Shown here: piece by piece, positions 25,812-34,149 of the stretch | How positions within the stretch are numbered: the first letter of the stretch is position 1 | Layout of the letters: each line of letters starts with the position of its first letter | Assembly (NCBI GenBank): GCA_039817415.1 | Contig: JBCBVV010000058.1 | Coordinates: 1-39,350, forward strand | From: JALEFZ01 sp039817415 | GTDB lineage: Bacteria; Bacteroidota; Bacteroidia; J057 | DNA: 39,350 bases | Direction: 5' to 3' | Made by a program: the position numbers and the translations under genes | Notes under the pieces: model-generated | Told to the model about the DNA's origin: nothing | Database searches by the model: none | What the model saw: only the letters and a program-made list of their open reading frames with translations

Positions 25812-25905
25812 AACCTCCCTTCGCCCGCATTACCGGGATCAGGTTATAAGGGTATGATCTCAGCCCGATTGATGAAGATGATTCACCTGTAAGGCACCCC
25901 TGTGA
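25812..25905 (-). promoter_or_regulatory. TPP (thiamin pyrophosphate) riboswitch
   Basis: Read on the minus strand the region contains, in order, the conserved elements GGGGTGCC, GGCTGAGA, ATACCC, AACCTGATC, the TAATGC core and GCGAAGGGA. This is the classic THI-box in correct order and length. The receptor ATG follows about 67 bases after the 3' end. In that leader GGTTAC (minus strand, 25810-25805) can pair with GTAACC (25766-25761), which may be part of the switching hairpin. No T-rich terminator is evident, so control of translation is possible. A possible -7 box TAATATTG lies just upstream (25921-25914). Confidence 0.95.
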
Positions 25906-26408
25906 TGAAGCCGCAATATTAGGAAATTATTTTTTTAGGAGAAAATGGAATGCCTTGCAGGCGTAGATTACCACCCTTGATCATTTGCTGACCATTTTTG
26001 AGCGACCCATTGTTTCATAGCGAGGAAGCAATTTAATTTAGAATGTTCGTTCAATAAAAAACGAATCATCCCTTTCCAATTTCTCCTGCACGATTATACA
26101 GTCTGAATACATACTGGCTTGATTAACAAGCACAGGCGAATGACGGCTTGATTTTGTCTTTTTCTAATTAGGATGGATTCTAAGAGGGTTTTTGGGTAGA
26201 AACTTGTACCAATTATGGAAATCTAAAGGAAGAACCCTTTGTAACACAAGCATTCTTAAATCCGTTTTAATATTAAATAATCTGACTATCGATAGAAATT
26301 TACCTACCAACAAAATCCATACAAAAGAACCATGAAAGGCCGCGCAATAGCCTTTCCCTTCTGTTTGTAACTGAGGTCGATAGAAAATAAGTAAACAGAT
26401 ACCACGCT
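25906..26408. other. Divergent intergenic region with a small hairpin, no clear gene
   Basis: About 500 bases between the riboswitch (minus) and the M43 protease gene (plus). AT-rich, no tRNA or repeat family seen. At 26334-26356 GAAAGGC and GCCTTTC form a 7-bp hairpin with a 9-nt loop, inside a 12-codon frame (ATG 26332 to TAA at 26368-26370) that ends about 40 bases before the protease start. There is no T-tract, so it is not a typical terminator. Confidence 0.45.
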
Positions 26409-28268
26409 ATGATCAATGCGCATACCATCATGAGGATGCTTCTGATCCTGTCTTTGGGAATCACCGGAGGCATAAGTCAGGGGCAAACGCTTAAGCGAAA
26501 TTGTGGCACACATGACCACATGGAATCCCTCATGAAGAGTTACCCCACTATGCGCCAAGCACAGCGGCGCATTAGTAACCATCGGACCATGGTTGCGAAA
26601 GGAGATTTAAACGCCATCAATGGCAAAATTATCATTCCCGTTGTGGTCCATGTTGTCTACAATACCCCTGAGCAAAATTTAAGTGAGCAGCAGATCTATT
26701 CTCAGATCAAAGTACTCAACCAGGACTACCAGCGTACAAATCCTGACCGATTTAGCACGCCAGAAGTATTTCGTTCTGTTGCTTCAGCTTCGAACATTGA
26801 ATTTAAACTTGCTACAAGAGATCCCGATGGAAACCCAACCACAGGAATTGTGAGAACGAGGACAGCCAAAAATGCTTTCTACACCAGTAACAATGCGATT
26901 AAGTTCAGCAACATGGGGGGAAGTGATACATGGCCAACGGATGAGTATCTGAATATTTGGGTAGGACCACTTGGCCTTGGCGTCTTGGGGTATGCACAGT
27001 TCCCAGGTGGACCCAAGGAAACTGATGGCGTGGTCATCAATTATAAAGCTTTTGGAACTATGGGTACCGTTCAGGCTCCTTTTACGCTTGGACGTACTGC
27101 TACACATGAAGTTGGACACTGGCTCAATCTGAAGCATATCTCCGGAGATGGTCCTTGTGGTGTGGACGATGGAGTAGACGATACACCTGCAACTGACCGT
27201 CAACACTATGGATGTATGGAAGGATATTCATCCTGTGGTTCATTGGACATGACTTCAAATTTTATGGACTATTCCGATGATGGATGCATGAACTTGTTTA
27301 CAAAAGGTCAGGCCAATCGAATGAGATCATTGTTCGCCCCAGGCGGATTCAGACATAGTATTCTCTCTTCAAGAGGATTGCAAGAGGTTGTTCCTGTCGC
27401 TACTTTAGAATCTCCTAAGTCGGTTAAAATTGAAACCGTAACAGATAAATCAGCTCGTATTTCATGGGAAGCCAATTCTGGTGTCAAAGCCTACTTGGTA
27501 CGATTAAGAAGAAGCGGAAACGACAGATGGATTTCACGTCAGTTCAATCGAAACTTTGTCAATGCAGGTAAACTAAGAGCTTGTAGCGAATACGAAGTTC
27601 AAATAGCCTCCATTGTAGGTGATGATGTAAGCGATTTCTCTACATCTCGCACCTTCTTTACACAAGGTTGCCTACAAAATGGAACGCAGGATCCTATGGT
27701 CAATGGCCCAAGCAACATCAAGGTATCAAACATGACACCTTCCTCAGCAAGGCTGGCTTGGGATGATGTCAACTCAGCTACCGATTATAAGGTTCAGTAT
27801 AAAATTGCAGGTGCCAAGCAGGTATACAGCAAGAAGGTGAAAGACCCAGCCATCATGCTGGCTCAGTTAAAAGGCGGTCAGCGTTATCTATTCCGCGTCC
27901 GGGCCAATGAAGGGGAGGTAAATGGGGCTTATTCGCCTGTTTCAAACTTTACCCTTCCTAGCACACGCCAAAGGGCCAATATGAGAATGGCAGAACCTGT
28001 CGAACAAAGAGATACCTACATTCACGCCAAACCCATTCCAACACAAAAGAAGATTGAGATTGAACTGGAAGTATTGGAGCCGCAGGAAGTACGAGTTTGG
28101 GTAACCGACCTCACACAGAAGCGTATTGTGATGCGCAAGAAGATATATCAGGTCAGCCCACATTCATCTATTGTTCTTGATTTGAAAAAGTACCCGAGAG
28201 AAAGGTACTATATCGAGGTAGAGGAAATTGGAGGCTTTTTACACCAATTGTTTGTAGACCTTAGGTAA
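26409..28268 (+). CDS. Secreted M43 (pappalysin-type) metalloprotease with two fibronectin type III domains
   Basis: A 619-residue protein. A signal peptide (from Met1, or from Met8 at 26430) ends near SQGQT. After a propeptide-like part, the catalytic domain has HEVGHWLNLKH (233-243), the HExxHxxGxxH-type zinc site with Asn in place of Gly, and the Met-turn SNFMDY (283-288), the M43 signature. Two fibronectin III modules follow (about 338-420 and 432-518; ARISWEANSGVKAYLVR and ARLAWDDVNSATDYKVQ). The last 80 residues resemble a T9SS sorting domain (IPTQKKIEIELE to HQLFVDLR) but are divergent and lack the usual YPNP motif. It probably degrades proteins outside the cell. A terminator follows. 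Confidence 0.9.
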   Translation: MINAHTIMRMLLILSLGITGGISQGQTLKRNCGTHDHMESLMKSYPTMRQAQRRISNHRTMVAKGDLNAINGKIIIPVVVHVVYNTPEQNLSEQQIYSQIKVLNQDYQRTNPDRFSTPEVFRSVASASNIEFKLATRDPDGNPTTGIVRTRTAKNAFYTSNNAIKFSNMGGSDTWPTDEYLNIWVGPLGLGVLGYAQFPGGPKETDGVVINYKAFGTMGTVQAPFTLGRTATHEVGHWLNLKHISGDGPCGVDDGVDDTPATDRQHYGCMEGYSSCGSLDMTSNFMDYSDDGCMNLFTKGQANRMRSLFAPGGFRHSILSSRGLQEVVPVATLESPKSVKIETVTDKSARISWEANSGVKAYLVRLRRSGNDRWISRQFNRNFVNAGKLRACSEYEVQIASIVGDDVSDFSTSRTFFTQGCLQNGTQDPMVNGPSNIKVSNMTPSSARLAWDDVNSATDYKVQYKIAGAKQVYSKKVKDPAIMLAQLKGGQRYLFRVRANEGEVNGAYSPVSNFTLPSTRQRANMRMAEPVEQRDTYIHAKPIPTQKKIEIELEVLEPQEVRVWVTDLTQKRIVMRKKIYQVSPHSSIVLDLKKYPRERYYIEVEEIGGFLHQLFVDLR

Positions 28269-28300
28269 GAATAGCAAAAAATAAGTTTTTCGAAAAATGA

Positions 28301-28333
28301 AAAATCCTACTTTTGTGAAGTAGGATTTTTTTT
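28301..28333 (+). terminator. Rho-independent terminator after the M43 protease gene
   Basis: The 12-bp stem AAAATCCTACTT (28301-28312) with its complement (28318-28329) and a 5-nt loop leads into eight T (28326-28333). Confidence 0.9.
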
Positions 28334-28363
28334 GATGATGGAAGATTCGCTATTTTGATAGTT

Positions 28364-29014
28364 ATGCGGAAAATATGTTTGCTGGCTTTCACCATTCTTA
28401 TGATTTGTATCTCCTGTCAATCCTCCAAAGGAAGTAAGCAGGAAGACAGGCTCGAAGATTTTCAGATCAAGAGCATTGTATTTTTTGGTGAAAATTGTAC
28501 ATATGGGAGTAGTTTAAGCGATAGGACGAAAGCATTTCCCCACCTCATACAGGAGAGAATTGATTCGTTGCGATGGCCTTATTATGTAGAGAACGCTGCT
28601 GCAGAAGGCGAGCGAAGTGATCAGGGGCTAGAGCGAATTCCTACCGTTATTCATTCGAAGATGGAGGTAATTGTCCTAACTCATGGCCCTTCTGATCCTG
28701 AATCTGGTCTAAGCCTGGATGAGACGCGAGAGAACCTTCAAGGCATGATAGATATTGCCAGAACCCAATACCCGATGTCTTCCATCGTGCTAGCCGATCT
28801 ATATCCCCTTAACCTAGATGACAAAACTCGTCAACAGGTAGATACCCTTTTCCTTGAATTGGCGATCAACAACCAGGCAGCTTACATTCCATCCCCTTGG
28901 CGTGATATGTCCTCACAACTATACCGAGATGTAGATTGGGAGGATTTCCTGCAAGAGGATACTCATAAGTTCATCGCCAACCACATTTGGCAGCATCTAG
29001 AAAATTTTTTGTAA
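28364..29014 (+). CDS. TesA-like SGNH-hydrolase lipoprotein lacking the catalytic serine
   Basis: About 216 residues. An ATG at 28364 gives the lipoprotein signal MRKICLLAFTILMICISC (Cys18); a TTG three codons earlier is possible but unneeded. The body follows the arylesterase/TesA pattern closely: IVFFGENCTYG aligned to the GDSL block, AFPHLIQERIDSLRWPYYVENAAAEG (split over 50-80), LDETRENLQGMIDIA, and EDTHKFIAN aligned to the DGIHP block. In block I the nucleophile Ser is Asn44 (GENC for GDSL), and block III GGND reads GPSD. Residue His201 of the last block remains. Either the enzyme is dead and the fold is used for binding, or Cys45 acts instead. It ends 6 bases from the converging coiled-coil gene. 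Confidence 0.75.
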   Translation: MRKICLLAFTILMICISCQSSKGSKQEDRLEDFQIKSIVFFGENCTYGSSLSDRTKAFPHLIQERIDSLRWPYYVENAAAEGERSDQGLERIPTVIHSKMEVIVLTHGPSDPESGLSLDETRENLQGMIDIARTQYPMSSIVLADLYPLNLDDKTRQQVDTLFLELAINNQAAYIPSPWRDMSSQLYRDVDWEDFLQEDTHKFIANHIWQHLENFL

Positions 29015-29020
29015 GAAAGG

Positions 29021-29980
29021 CTATTTGACCTCAAACTGATTCTGTCCAATCAGATCCCCATCACTGGAATAAACCCTCACGAAAACAGGCCCTCTCGTGT
29101 ATTTGAAATCCTTGCTTTTGGTAAAGGGGATACACACGCCTACATTCTTCTTACGATAATTGAGGGTATGTCTCGATGTGTAGGTTTTCTTTCTCCCTTT
29201 GTAGTAGAACGAACCGCTAAATCCATCTTCTGAATTGGTAATCACATTTCCATCCAAGCCTTCTAAGACAAGGAAAAGGTCCCTTTGTCCACTTGATGCA
29301 ACGGGATTATCGAGGATATTGAAGCAAATCTCAATATTGGCTGCCTGATGCTTTTTTAGGATTTTGCCCTTGATATTGTCTCTTTCCTTTCCGTTGTCTT
29401 TTAGGGATTTGTAATGGAAATTATTGGTCTTGAGGACAGAGCCTAGACGATTAATTCGGATGATTTCGTCTGATTGATCCTGGGAAACAGCCAATAGACT
29501 ATCCGATCGATTTTCCATTTCCTCTCCATAGACACGGGCTGAGTCCAGTTGTTGTTCCAAAATCTCTTTCTCGGCTATCAACTGATCAATTTGGGTCTTA
29601 TACTGTTTGACCATTTTTTCCAGATTGGATAGGCGCTTGGTCATAATGGCCAATTCTTTACTGGATTTTTTGGCCTCTTTATTGGCTATGTCGTACAGCT
29701 TTTGATATTCTTTCAGGTTGGTCAGGGTCTCAGTAAGCTCCAAGGCCTGTTCTTGAAGGTCATCTTGTTGGGAATCTCGGACGACTTCGAAATCGAGTAT
29801 TTTACTTTCCAGATCAAGAATTTCACTTTCAAGCTTATCTATTTTGATCTGGTCTTCGCGATTTTCTTCTTTTTGGGAAAAGTATTGGTAGGCAAAATAA
29901 CCCAGGGCCGCTATTACCAGCATGCTAGCAATAACTAAAATGACCCTACTTGTTTGTTGAGATCGCTCTTTTGCAGTCAT
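29021..29980 (-). CDS. Single-pass membrane protein with coiled coil and beta C-terminal domain, unknown function
   Basis: A 319-residue protein. A membrane helix (about 12-33, VILVIASMLVIAALGYFAYQ) is followed by a long coiled coil (about 36-175, heptads rich in Leu, Glu and Lys), then a domain of about 125 residues that looks mainly beta (IEICFNILDN, DLFLVLEGLDG, GSFYYKGRKKTY, VFVRVYSSDGDLIG). The short N-terminus before the helix is probably cytoplasmic, so the coiled coil would reach into the periplasm. I do not recognise the family. No enzyme motif. Neighbours give no clear clue; futalosine hydrolase lies upstream on the same strand. Confidence 0.7.
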   Translation of the reverse strand: MTAKERSQQTSRVILVIASMLVIAALGYFAYQYFSQKEENREDQIKIDKLESEILDLESKILDFEVVRDSQQDDLQEQALELTETLTNLKEYQKLYDIANKEAKKSSKELAIMTKRLSNLEKMVKQYKTQIDQLIAEKEILEQQLDSARVYGEEMENRSDSLLAVSQDQSDEIIRINRLGSVLKTNNFHYKSLKDNGKERDNIKGKILKKHQAANIEICFNILDNPVASSGQRDLFLVLEGLDGNVITNSEDGFSGSFYYKGRKKTYTSRHTLNYRKKNVGVCIPFTKSKDFKYTRGPVFVRVYSSDGDLIGQNQFEVK

Positions 29981-30057
29981 AGAAAGGTGTAGAACGTTAT
30001 CTAAAGGATTTAGAGCTTGGTGTTTGGGGTATTCAGAATATTTTTTCCAATCCCAAA

Positions 30058-30765
30058 TTATGAGATTTCGTCGAATTTACCAATGGAATTAAAAGCTCTA
30101 TCTCTGATCTGGTTGAGAAGCCATACTTCCATATTGTTAATAGCTAATCCAATTTTCCATTTTGATTTATCTCTAGGCTCAACATAGTTCGAAATCGATC
30201 GGAAAGCCAGAAAGGGGATATCAAACCACAATGCCGCCTGAAAGAATGCGGCAGATTCCATGCTTTCTACATCCGCTTCCCATTTGAATTGCCTAAAGGC
30301 TATCTGAGAAGCGATTCCACTTACCTCATTTACGGTTATGCCTTTACAACTTTTTAATGAATGAGGCCATTGAAAGGGATTGGATAAGCGGTTGAAGTAG
30401 CGTTGGCCATTTTTCTCCATGATGGAGAAGCCCAATTTCTCCATATCGAGGTAGCCTCTCGGAGAATTGGCACCCATTTCCCCAAAGATATCTTCACGGA
30501 TTTCAACCACTTCCCCAAGGGAAATATGAGGTTCAAAACTACCTGCGATCCCAAAATTGATCATCAACTCAGGTTCGTGATGACTGAGATAACTGCCCAA
30601 ATGGAAGGCAGTGTTTACCATACCTATGCCAGTATGCATCAAGGAGAAAGTCTGACCATTCTCTTCTTTTTGGAGAAATGGGGTTTCGGACTCAGTGCCA
30701 AACAGCTCTTTTCTTATCAATTGGGTTTCCCCGAAAGTCGCTGCCACCAGGAGAATCTCTTTCAT
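30058..30765 (-). CDS. mqnB: Futalosine hydrolase
   Basis: A 235-residue protein of the purine nucleoside phosphorylase/MTAN fold. MKEILLVAATFGE begins the fold, INFGIAGSF (residues 70-78) is the phosphate/ribose loop region, and VESMESAAFF with RSISNYVEPRD near the C-terminus is the pattern typical of MqnB. The enzyme removes hypoxanthine from futalosine and yields dehypoxanthine futalosine in the alternative menaquinone pathway, in the cytoplasm. Its presence suggests that the organism makes menaquinone by the Mqn route. The gene is 40 bases after the end of a secreted unknown on the same strand. The other mqn genes are not in the window. Confidence 0.9.
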   Translation of the reverse strand: MKEILLVAATFGETQLIRKELFGTESETPFLQKEENGQTFSLMHTGIGMVNTAFHLGSYLSHHEPELMINFGIAGSFEPHISLGEVVEIREDIFGEMGANSPRGYLDMEKLGFSIMEKNGQRYFNRLSNPFQWPHSLKSCKGITVNEVSGIASQIAFRQFKWEADVESMESAAFFQAALWFDIPFLAFRSISNYVEPRDKSKWKIGLAINNMEVWLLNQIRDRAFNSIGKFDEIS

Positions 30766-30805
30766 GCTGTGAAGGTAGAAATACTTTGGAGATAAATCAG
30801 ATTCC

Positions 30806-32347
30806 TTAGTCTACTTCTACTACTTTCATATTTAATCCATCGTCGTTCCAAGAGACTTTGACTCGCTTTCTGAGTTTTTTATAGCGGTGTTTTAGGCCCA
30901 GTACAAGAATTTTTCCTTCAATAATCCAGTCCATGGTATCGAGAAAGAACTCTTCAAACTTCAGATCTTCTACCTTGCAATAGGCGAATTCTCCTTCTCC
31001 TTGGAAAATTCTTAACAACTCGTATTGTCCTGAAGGATCAATTCGGTGAATACTCACCTTTTCTTCGAGGCAAGTTTGGCAATTGGACCAGCCAAAGGGA
31101 TCAACGGGAATGGAGTTTCTTTGAATAATTCCGATTCCCCCATCAGGAAAGGCAAATAAGCCTGAGGGGAGATCATTTCGATCGGGTAGGGGATAGGCTG
31201 TTTTTTCGTTGCTAAGTGTTTGCCCATTGACCAAGGTGTATTCTTTTTGACGAGGAAACTGATTCACAAAATCAAGCTGGACTCGCAGAGTTTCTACCGC
31301 TGTATTGAGGTATTGTTGTTCTAGATATTCAAGGTTTTGGCGATAAAACTTTAGTTCTGTTAGAGACTCGCTTGTCTTCCTAGGTTGGAAGACCAGTGCA
31401 TCCACATCTAATGAAGTCGACACCCAGTTGGAGTCAGCCATGACACAAGTGGGATAAAAGCTTGTTTGGTAGAATACCTGATCAGGTATGGAAGAGAAAT
31501 TCGTACGGAGGGGTTCTTGAAAGTGAACGCTGTTAAAGGTCGAAGGAATCTCTTCAATTCTATTTTCAGAGCTTGTCAGGACAACTTCAGCTTCCTTACC
31601 CTTTTCCGCATCCAAAATTTCAATCAAAAGTTGAATGTGATTCATTTTTGGAAGCTGTACAAAACCCAATGCAGCTGGAGGGAACGAAATATCGAGGATA
31701 TATCCATCTCCTCTTTCTGAAGGTTCTGCTACATATTGAATGCTATCGGGTAAATAAGCAAAGCGCAGATCAAATATGTTTTCAAGGGCTTCCATATCAC
31801 CTTCATTTACCCATTCTATTTCCCGGTTATCAGGAAAAAAAGAGTAGCCTACAAGGCCATAAGGCAGGTAATGTTCGCTCAGTTGTGGTCTAGGGGGAAG
31901 TCCGCTGGTATCAGTTTCTCCCCTAAAATTCATGGGATAATCAGATGCCTCAAAGAGGTCTTCTAAGTTGAGAGGTTCAGTATCAGGTAGGTCTGAGGAG
32001 GAGGTAGAAAAGATTCGCGTTTTATCGGCCTTGGAGTATCCAGGAGCCATGATATAATTGGGGTGTAGCTGATAATCAAACTTTTCTGGATAGGCTTCTT
32101 TGGGAAGAGCTAGCCAGATACGAACCTGGTCTGATTGTCTGTTGATGTCAGATAGCTGGAGATCGGTATCTCGAACGAACACATTGAGAGAGATCGTCTC
32201 TCCATCACAGTATAACCTGGCTTGTGCACTGATTGCATTCTTATGCCGACTATCTTCTGTTGGGAAGAAGTCCTCAATGACAAGATCTTGGGCTTTGGGT
32301 GTGAGGGGCAACGAACCAATCAGCAAGCAACTGATCAGTTTGTTCAT
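30806..32347 (-). CDS. Secreted protein of unknown function, possible CBM9-like N-terminal domain
   Basis: About 513 residues. The ATG at 32347 gives a signal peptide (MNKLISCLLIGSLPLTPKAQ); an in-frame ATG at 32374 would add nine polar residues before it. The N-terminal part (about 20-230) has ARLYCDGETISLNVFVRDTDLQ followed by DQVRIWLALP, a pattern recalling CBM9/DOMON-like beta sandwiches that bind sugars or heme; this is a weak guess. The C-terminal half has no recognised domain; it contains one CxxC pair (NCQTCLE). It is upstream of mqnB on the same strand with a 40-base gap, so they may be co-transcribed, but a functional link is not evident. Confidence 0.65.
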   Translation of the reverse strand: MNKLISCLLIGSLPLTPKAQDLVIEDFFPTEDSRHKNAISAQARLYCDGETISLNVFVRDTDLQLSDINRQSDQVRIWLALPKEAYPEKFDYQLHPNYIMAPGYSKADKTRIFSTSSSDLPDTEPLNLEDLFEASDYPMNFRGETDTSGLPPRPQLSEHYLPYGLVGYSFFPDNREIEWVNEGDMEALENIFDLRFAYLPDSIQYVAEPSERGDGYILDISFPPAALGFVQLPKMNHIQLLIEILDAEKGKEAEVVLTSSENRIEEIPSTFNSVHFQEPLRTNFSSIPDQVFYQTSFYPTCVMADSNWVSTSLDVDALVFQPRKTSESLTELKFYRQNLEYLEQQYLNTAVETLRVQLDFVNQFPRQKEYTLVNGQTLSNEKTAYPLPDRNDLPSGLFAFPDGGIGIIQRNSIPVDPFGWSNCQTCLEEKVSIHRIDPSGQYELLRIFQGEGEFAYCKVEDLKFEEFFLDTMDWIIEGKILVLGLKHRYKKLRKRVKVSWNDDGLNMKVVEVD

Positions 32348-32452
32348 GGCCGAGTAGTTGATGAGTGACCCCATATCTGGTATTGTTACCGTAAATAACC
32401 AAAATAAACCTACTTTCGTGCCAAAAATAGGAGGTCTAACTTCTTTACGCTG

Positions 32453-32482
32453 AAAAGAGAAGAGAGGTTGACCCTCTCTTCT
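32453..32482 (-). terminator. Rho-independent terminator after rlpA
   Basis: The 10-bp perfect stem AGAAGAGAGG/CCTCTCTTCT (32458-32467 and 32473-32482) with a 5-nt loop; on the minus strand it is followed by CTTTT. It lies about 30 bases after the rlpA stop. Confidence 0.75.
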
Positions 32483-32513
32483 TTAATATATGATTTTTTT
32501 ATGAAATTAGCGA

Positions 32514-33446
32514 TTAATTCAAAGCCTGCATATTGACCGTAATACCTTTCAGGCCTTTGGATGTGAGGCTTCTTCTTGCCTGGTCGGCTTCCCCTTTGCT
32601 GCCGTAAGGTCCCGCTAGAATACGGAAGATTGGCTTCCCATCTTTGAGGCCACTTTGGACTAAGGTATTGTTGATGCCTTTTCCATTGATTTCACTTAAT
32701 CCTTCCATTAACCTGTAATAGCTGTAGAAGGCACCCAGCTGAACCGCAAATCCACTGACGTTTTCCTTGATGGCGATCATACGGAAAACAGAAGGGGTAT
32801 ATTTATAAGCTTCATCCAGCGCTGGATTGGCTGAAACCACTCTTCTACCAGCATTGCCTGTGTTGTCCAGTGAACCAGGATTGGAGGAAACAATGACAGG
32901 AGCAGGAGAGGAAGACGCGCCCTGTCCAACCAAGGCACCTGTATGATCCCTGAGCGGGAGTTTTGATAGATCTCCATGTCCTGATGGAGATTCCCTAGGA
33001 ACAGAAAGTGTAACTGCCTCAGGTCTTTTGGAGGAAGTTGTCCTTCTAGCAGCTTGTGCTCTAGTTTGACTTTCCCCTCCAGATTTGATCACTTCTATTT
33101 TGACCTTAGCCAAGCCGGCTCGGACCATGCCTACCTGTTCGGCTGCGGCCCTAGACAAATCAACAATTCTTCCCTTCTTAAAAGGTCCTCTGTCATTGAC
33201 CCTAACCGTGACAGTCTTGCCGTTATCTAGATTTTGTACTTTGAGATAAGTTCCGAAGGGGAGGGTACGGTGCGCAGCTGTAAACTTATACTTGTCGTAT
33301 AATTCTCCACTGGCTGTTTTACTTCTTAGGTGGTATTTGTCTGCATAATAGGACGCATCTCCATATTCAGCCTGAGCCGAAAGAGAGGGTAAACCGATCA
33401 TGCCAAATAGTAAGAAGGCAAAAACAGCTTTTTTCAATGCCATCAT
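32514..33446 (-). CDS. rlpA: RlpA-like septal ring lytic transglycosylase with SPOR domain
   Basis: A 310-residue protein. The start is one of two adjacent ATG codons (33446 or 33443). After the signal peptide (about 1-25, cleaved near LSAQA) comes the double-psi beta barrel (about 27-120) with YYADKYHLRSKTASGE, AAHRTLPFGT and the conserved VRVNDRGPF containing the catalytic Asp. A Ser/Arg-rich linker leads to a C-terminal SPOR domain (about 233-308, GFAVQLGAFYSY...FRILAGPYGS), which binds denuded glycan strands at the division septum. RlpA cleaves glycan strands without stem peptides. Signal type: no lipobox, so a soluble periplasmic form is likely. Single-gene unit with a terminator. Confidence 0.92.
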   Translation of the reverse strand: MMALKKAVFAFLLFGMIGLPSLSAQAEYGDASYYADKYHLRSKTASGELYDKYKFTAAHRTLPFGTYLKVQNLDNGKTVTVRVNDRGPFKKGRIVDLSRAAAEQVGMVRAGLAKVKIEVIKSGGESQTRAQAARRTTSSKRPEAVTLSVPRESPSGHGDLSKLPLRDHTGALVGQGASSSPAPVIVSSNPGSLDNTGNAGRRVVSANPALDEAYKYTPSVFRMIAIKENVSGFAVQLGAFYSYYRLMEGLSEINGKGINNTLVQSGLKDGKPIFRILAGPYGSKGEADQARRSLTSKGLKGITVNMQALN

Positions 33447-33654
33447 GTTATTGTTAATGATTTGTTCAAAACATAAAATGCCCTGCGAGCGGGAATTTCA
33501 GGTCCTTACGCACATTAACTTTCGGAATATTCAAGTTAGTAAATTTCTAGATATTTTACTTCTTTTCTTCACCAACTTCCTTTTTGAGAGGGCTTATTTT
33601 GTTATTTCCCTACTTTTTCGACCAAAATCTAGCGGCTTTTCACTTTTCTTATCC

Positions 33655-33686
33655 TTGGATTAAGTTATGGGAAAAACCTACCTTTA
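33655..33686 (+). promoter_or_regulatory. Candidate promoter of rnhA, giving a nearly leaderless transcript
   Basis: TTG (33655-33657), 21 nt, TACCTTTA (33679-33686), the same layout as before mutL. The ATG follows after only 4 bases, so the transcript would begin at or very near the start codon. Confidence 0.4.
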
Positions 33687-33690
33687 GCCC

Positions 33691-34149
33691 ATGAAAGTGA
33701 TCATGTATACAGATGGTTCCTCGCTGGGTAATCCAGGTCCAGGTGGATACGGGGTTGTATTAAGCGCAGGCAAACACACAAAAGAACTGTCAGCTGGATA
33801 CAGGCTCACCACCAACAATAGGATGGAATTGTTAGCTGTTATTGTAGGTCTAGAGGCCCTAAAGAAGGACAATCTCGAAGTTGAAGTGTATACGGATTCA
33901 CGCTATGTGCAGCAGGCGGTTGAAAAAGGATGGGTCTTCGGATGGGAAAAAAAGAATTTCAAAGACAAGAAGAATCCTGATCTTTGGAAGCGGTTTCTCC
34001 CCATTTACAGAAAACATCGAGTGAGGTTAAAATGGGTTAAGGGCCATGCAGGAATTCCAGGTAATGAGCGCTGTGATGAATTGGCCAATGAAGCCGCTCG
34101 CTGGAGCAACCTTCCTGCTGATAAAGGCTATGAGGAAAGCATAGATTAA
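33691..34149 (+). CDS. rnhA: Ribonuclease HI
   Basis: A 152-residue protein of normal RNase HI length. The four carboxylates of the active site are visible: Asp8 in YTDGSSLGNPGPGG, Glu46 in NNRMELLAV, Asp69 in VYTDSRYV and Asp129 in NERCDELAN, with the helper His119 in VKGHAG. The basic handle region WEKKNFKDKKNPDLW (85-99) is present, as in E. coli RNase HI. It degrades RNA in RNA-DNA hybrids (R-loops, primers) in the cytoplasm. Its stop overlaps the stop of the converging pdeM gene by a few bases. Confidence 0.97.
   Translation: MKVIMYTDGSSLGNPGPGGYGVVLSAGKHTKELSAGYRLTTNNRMELLAVIVGLEALKKDNLEVEVYTDSRYVQQAVEKGWVFGWEKKNFKDKKNPDLWKRFLPIYRKHRVRLKWVKGHAGIPGNERCDELANEAARWSNLPADKGYEESID

Noticed and set aside
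26304..26582. A 92-codon minus-strand frame opposite the M43 start
   Set aside because: Overlaps the signal peptide and first part of the protease; no recognisable features.
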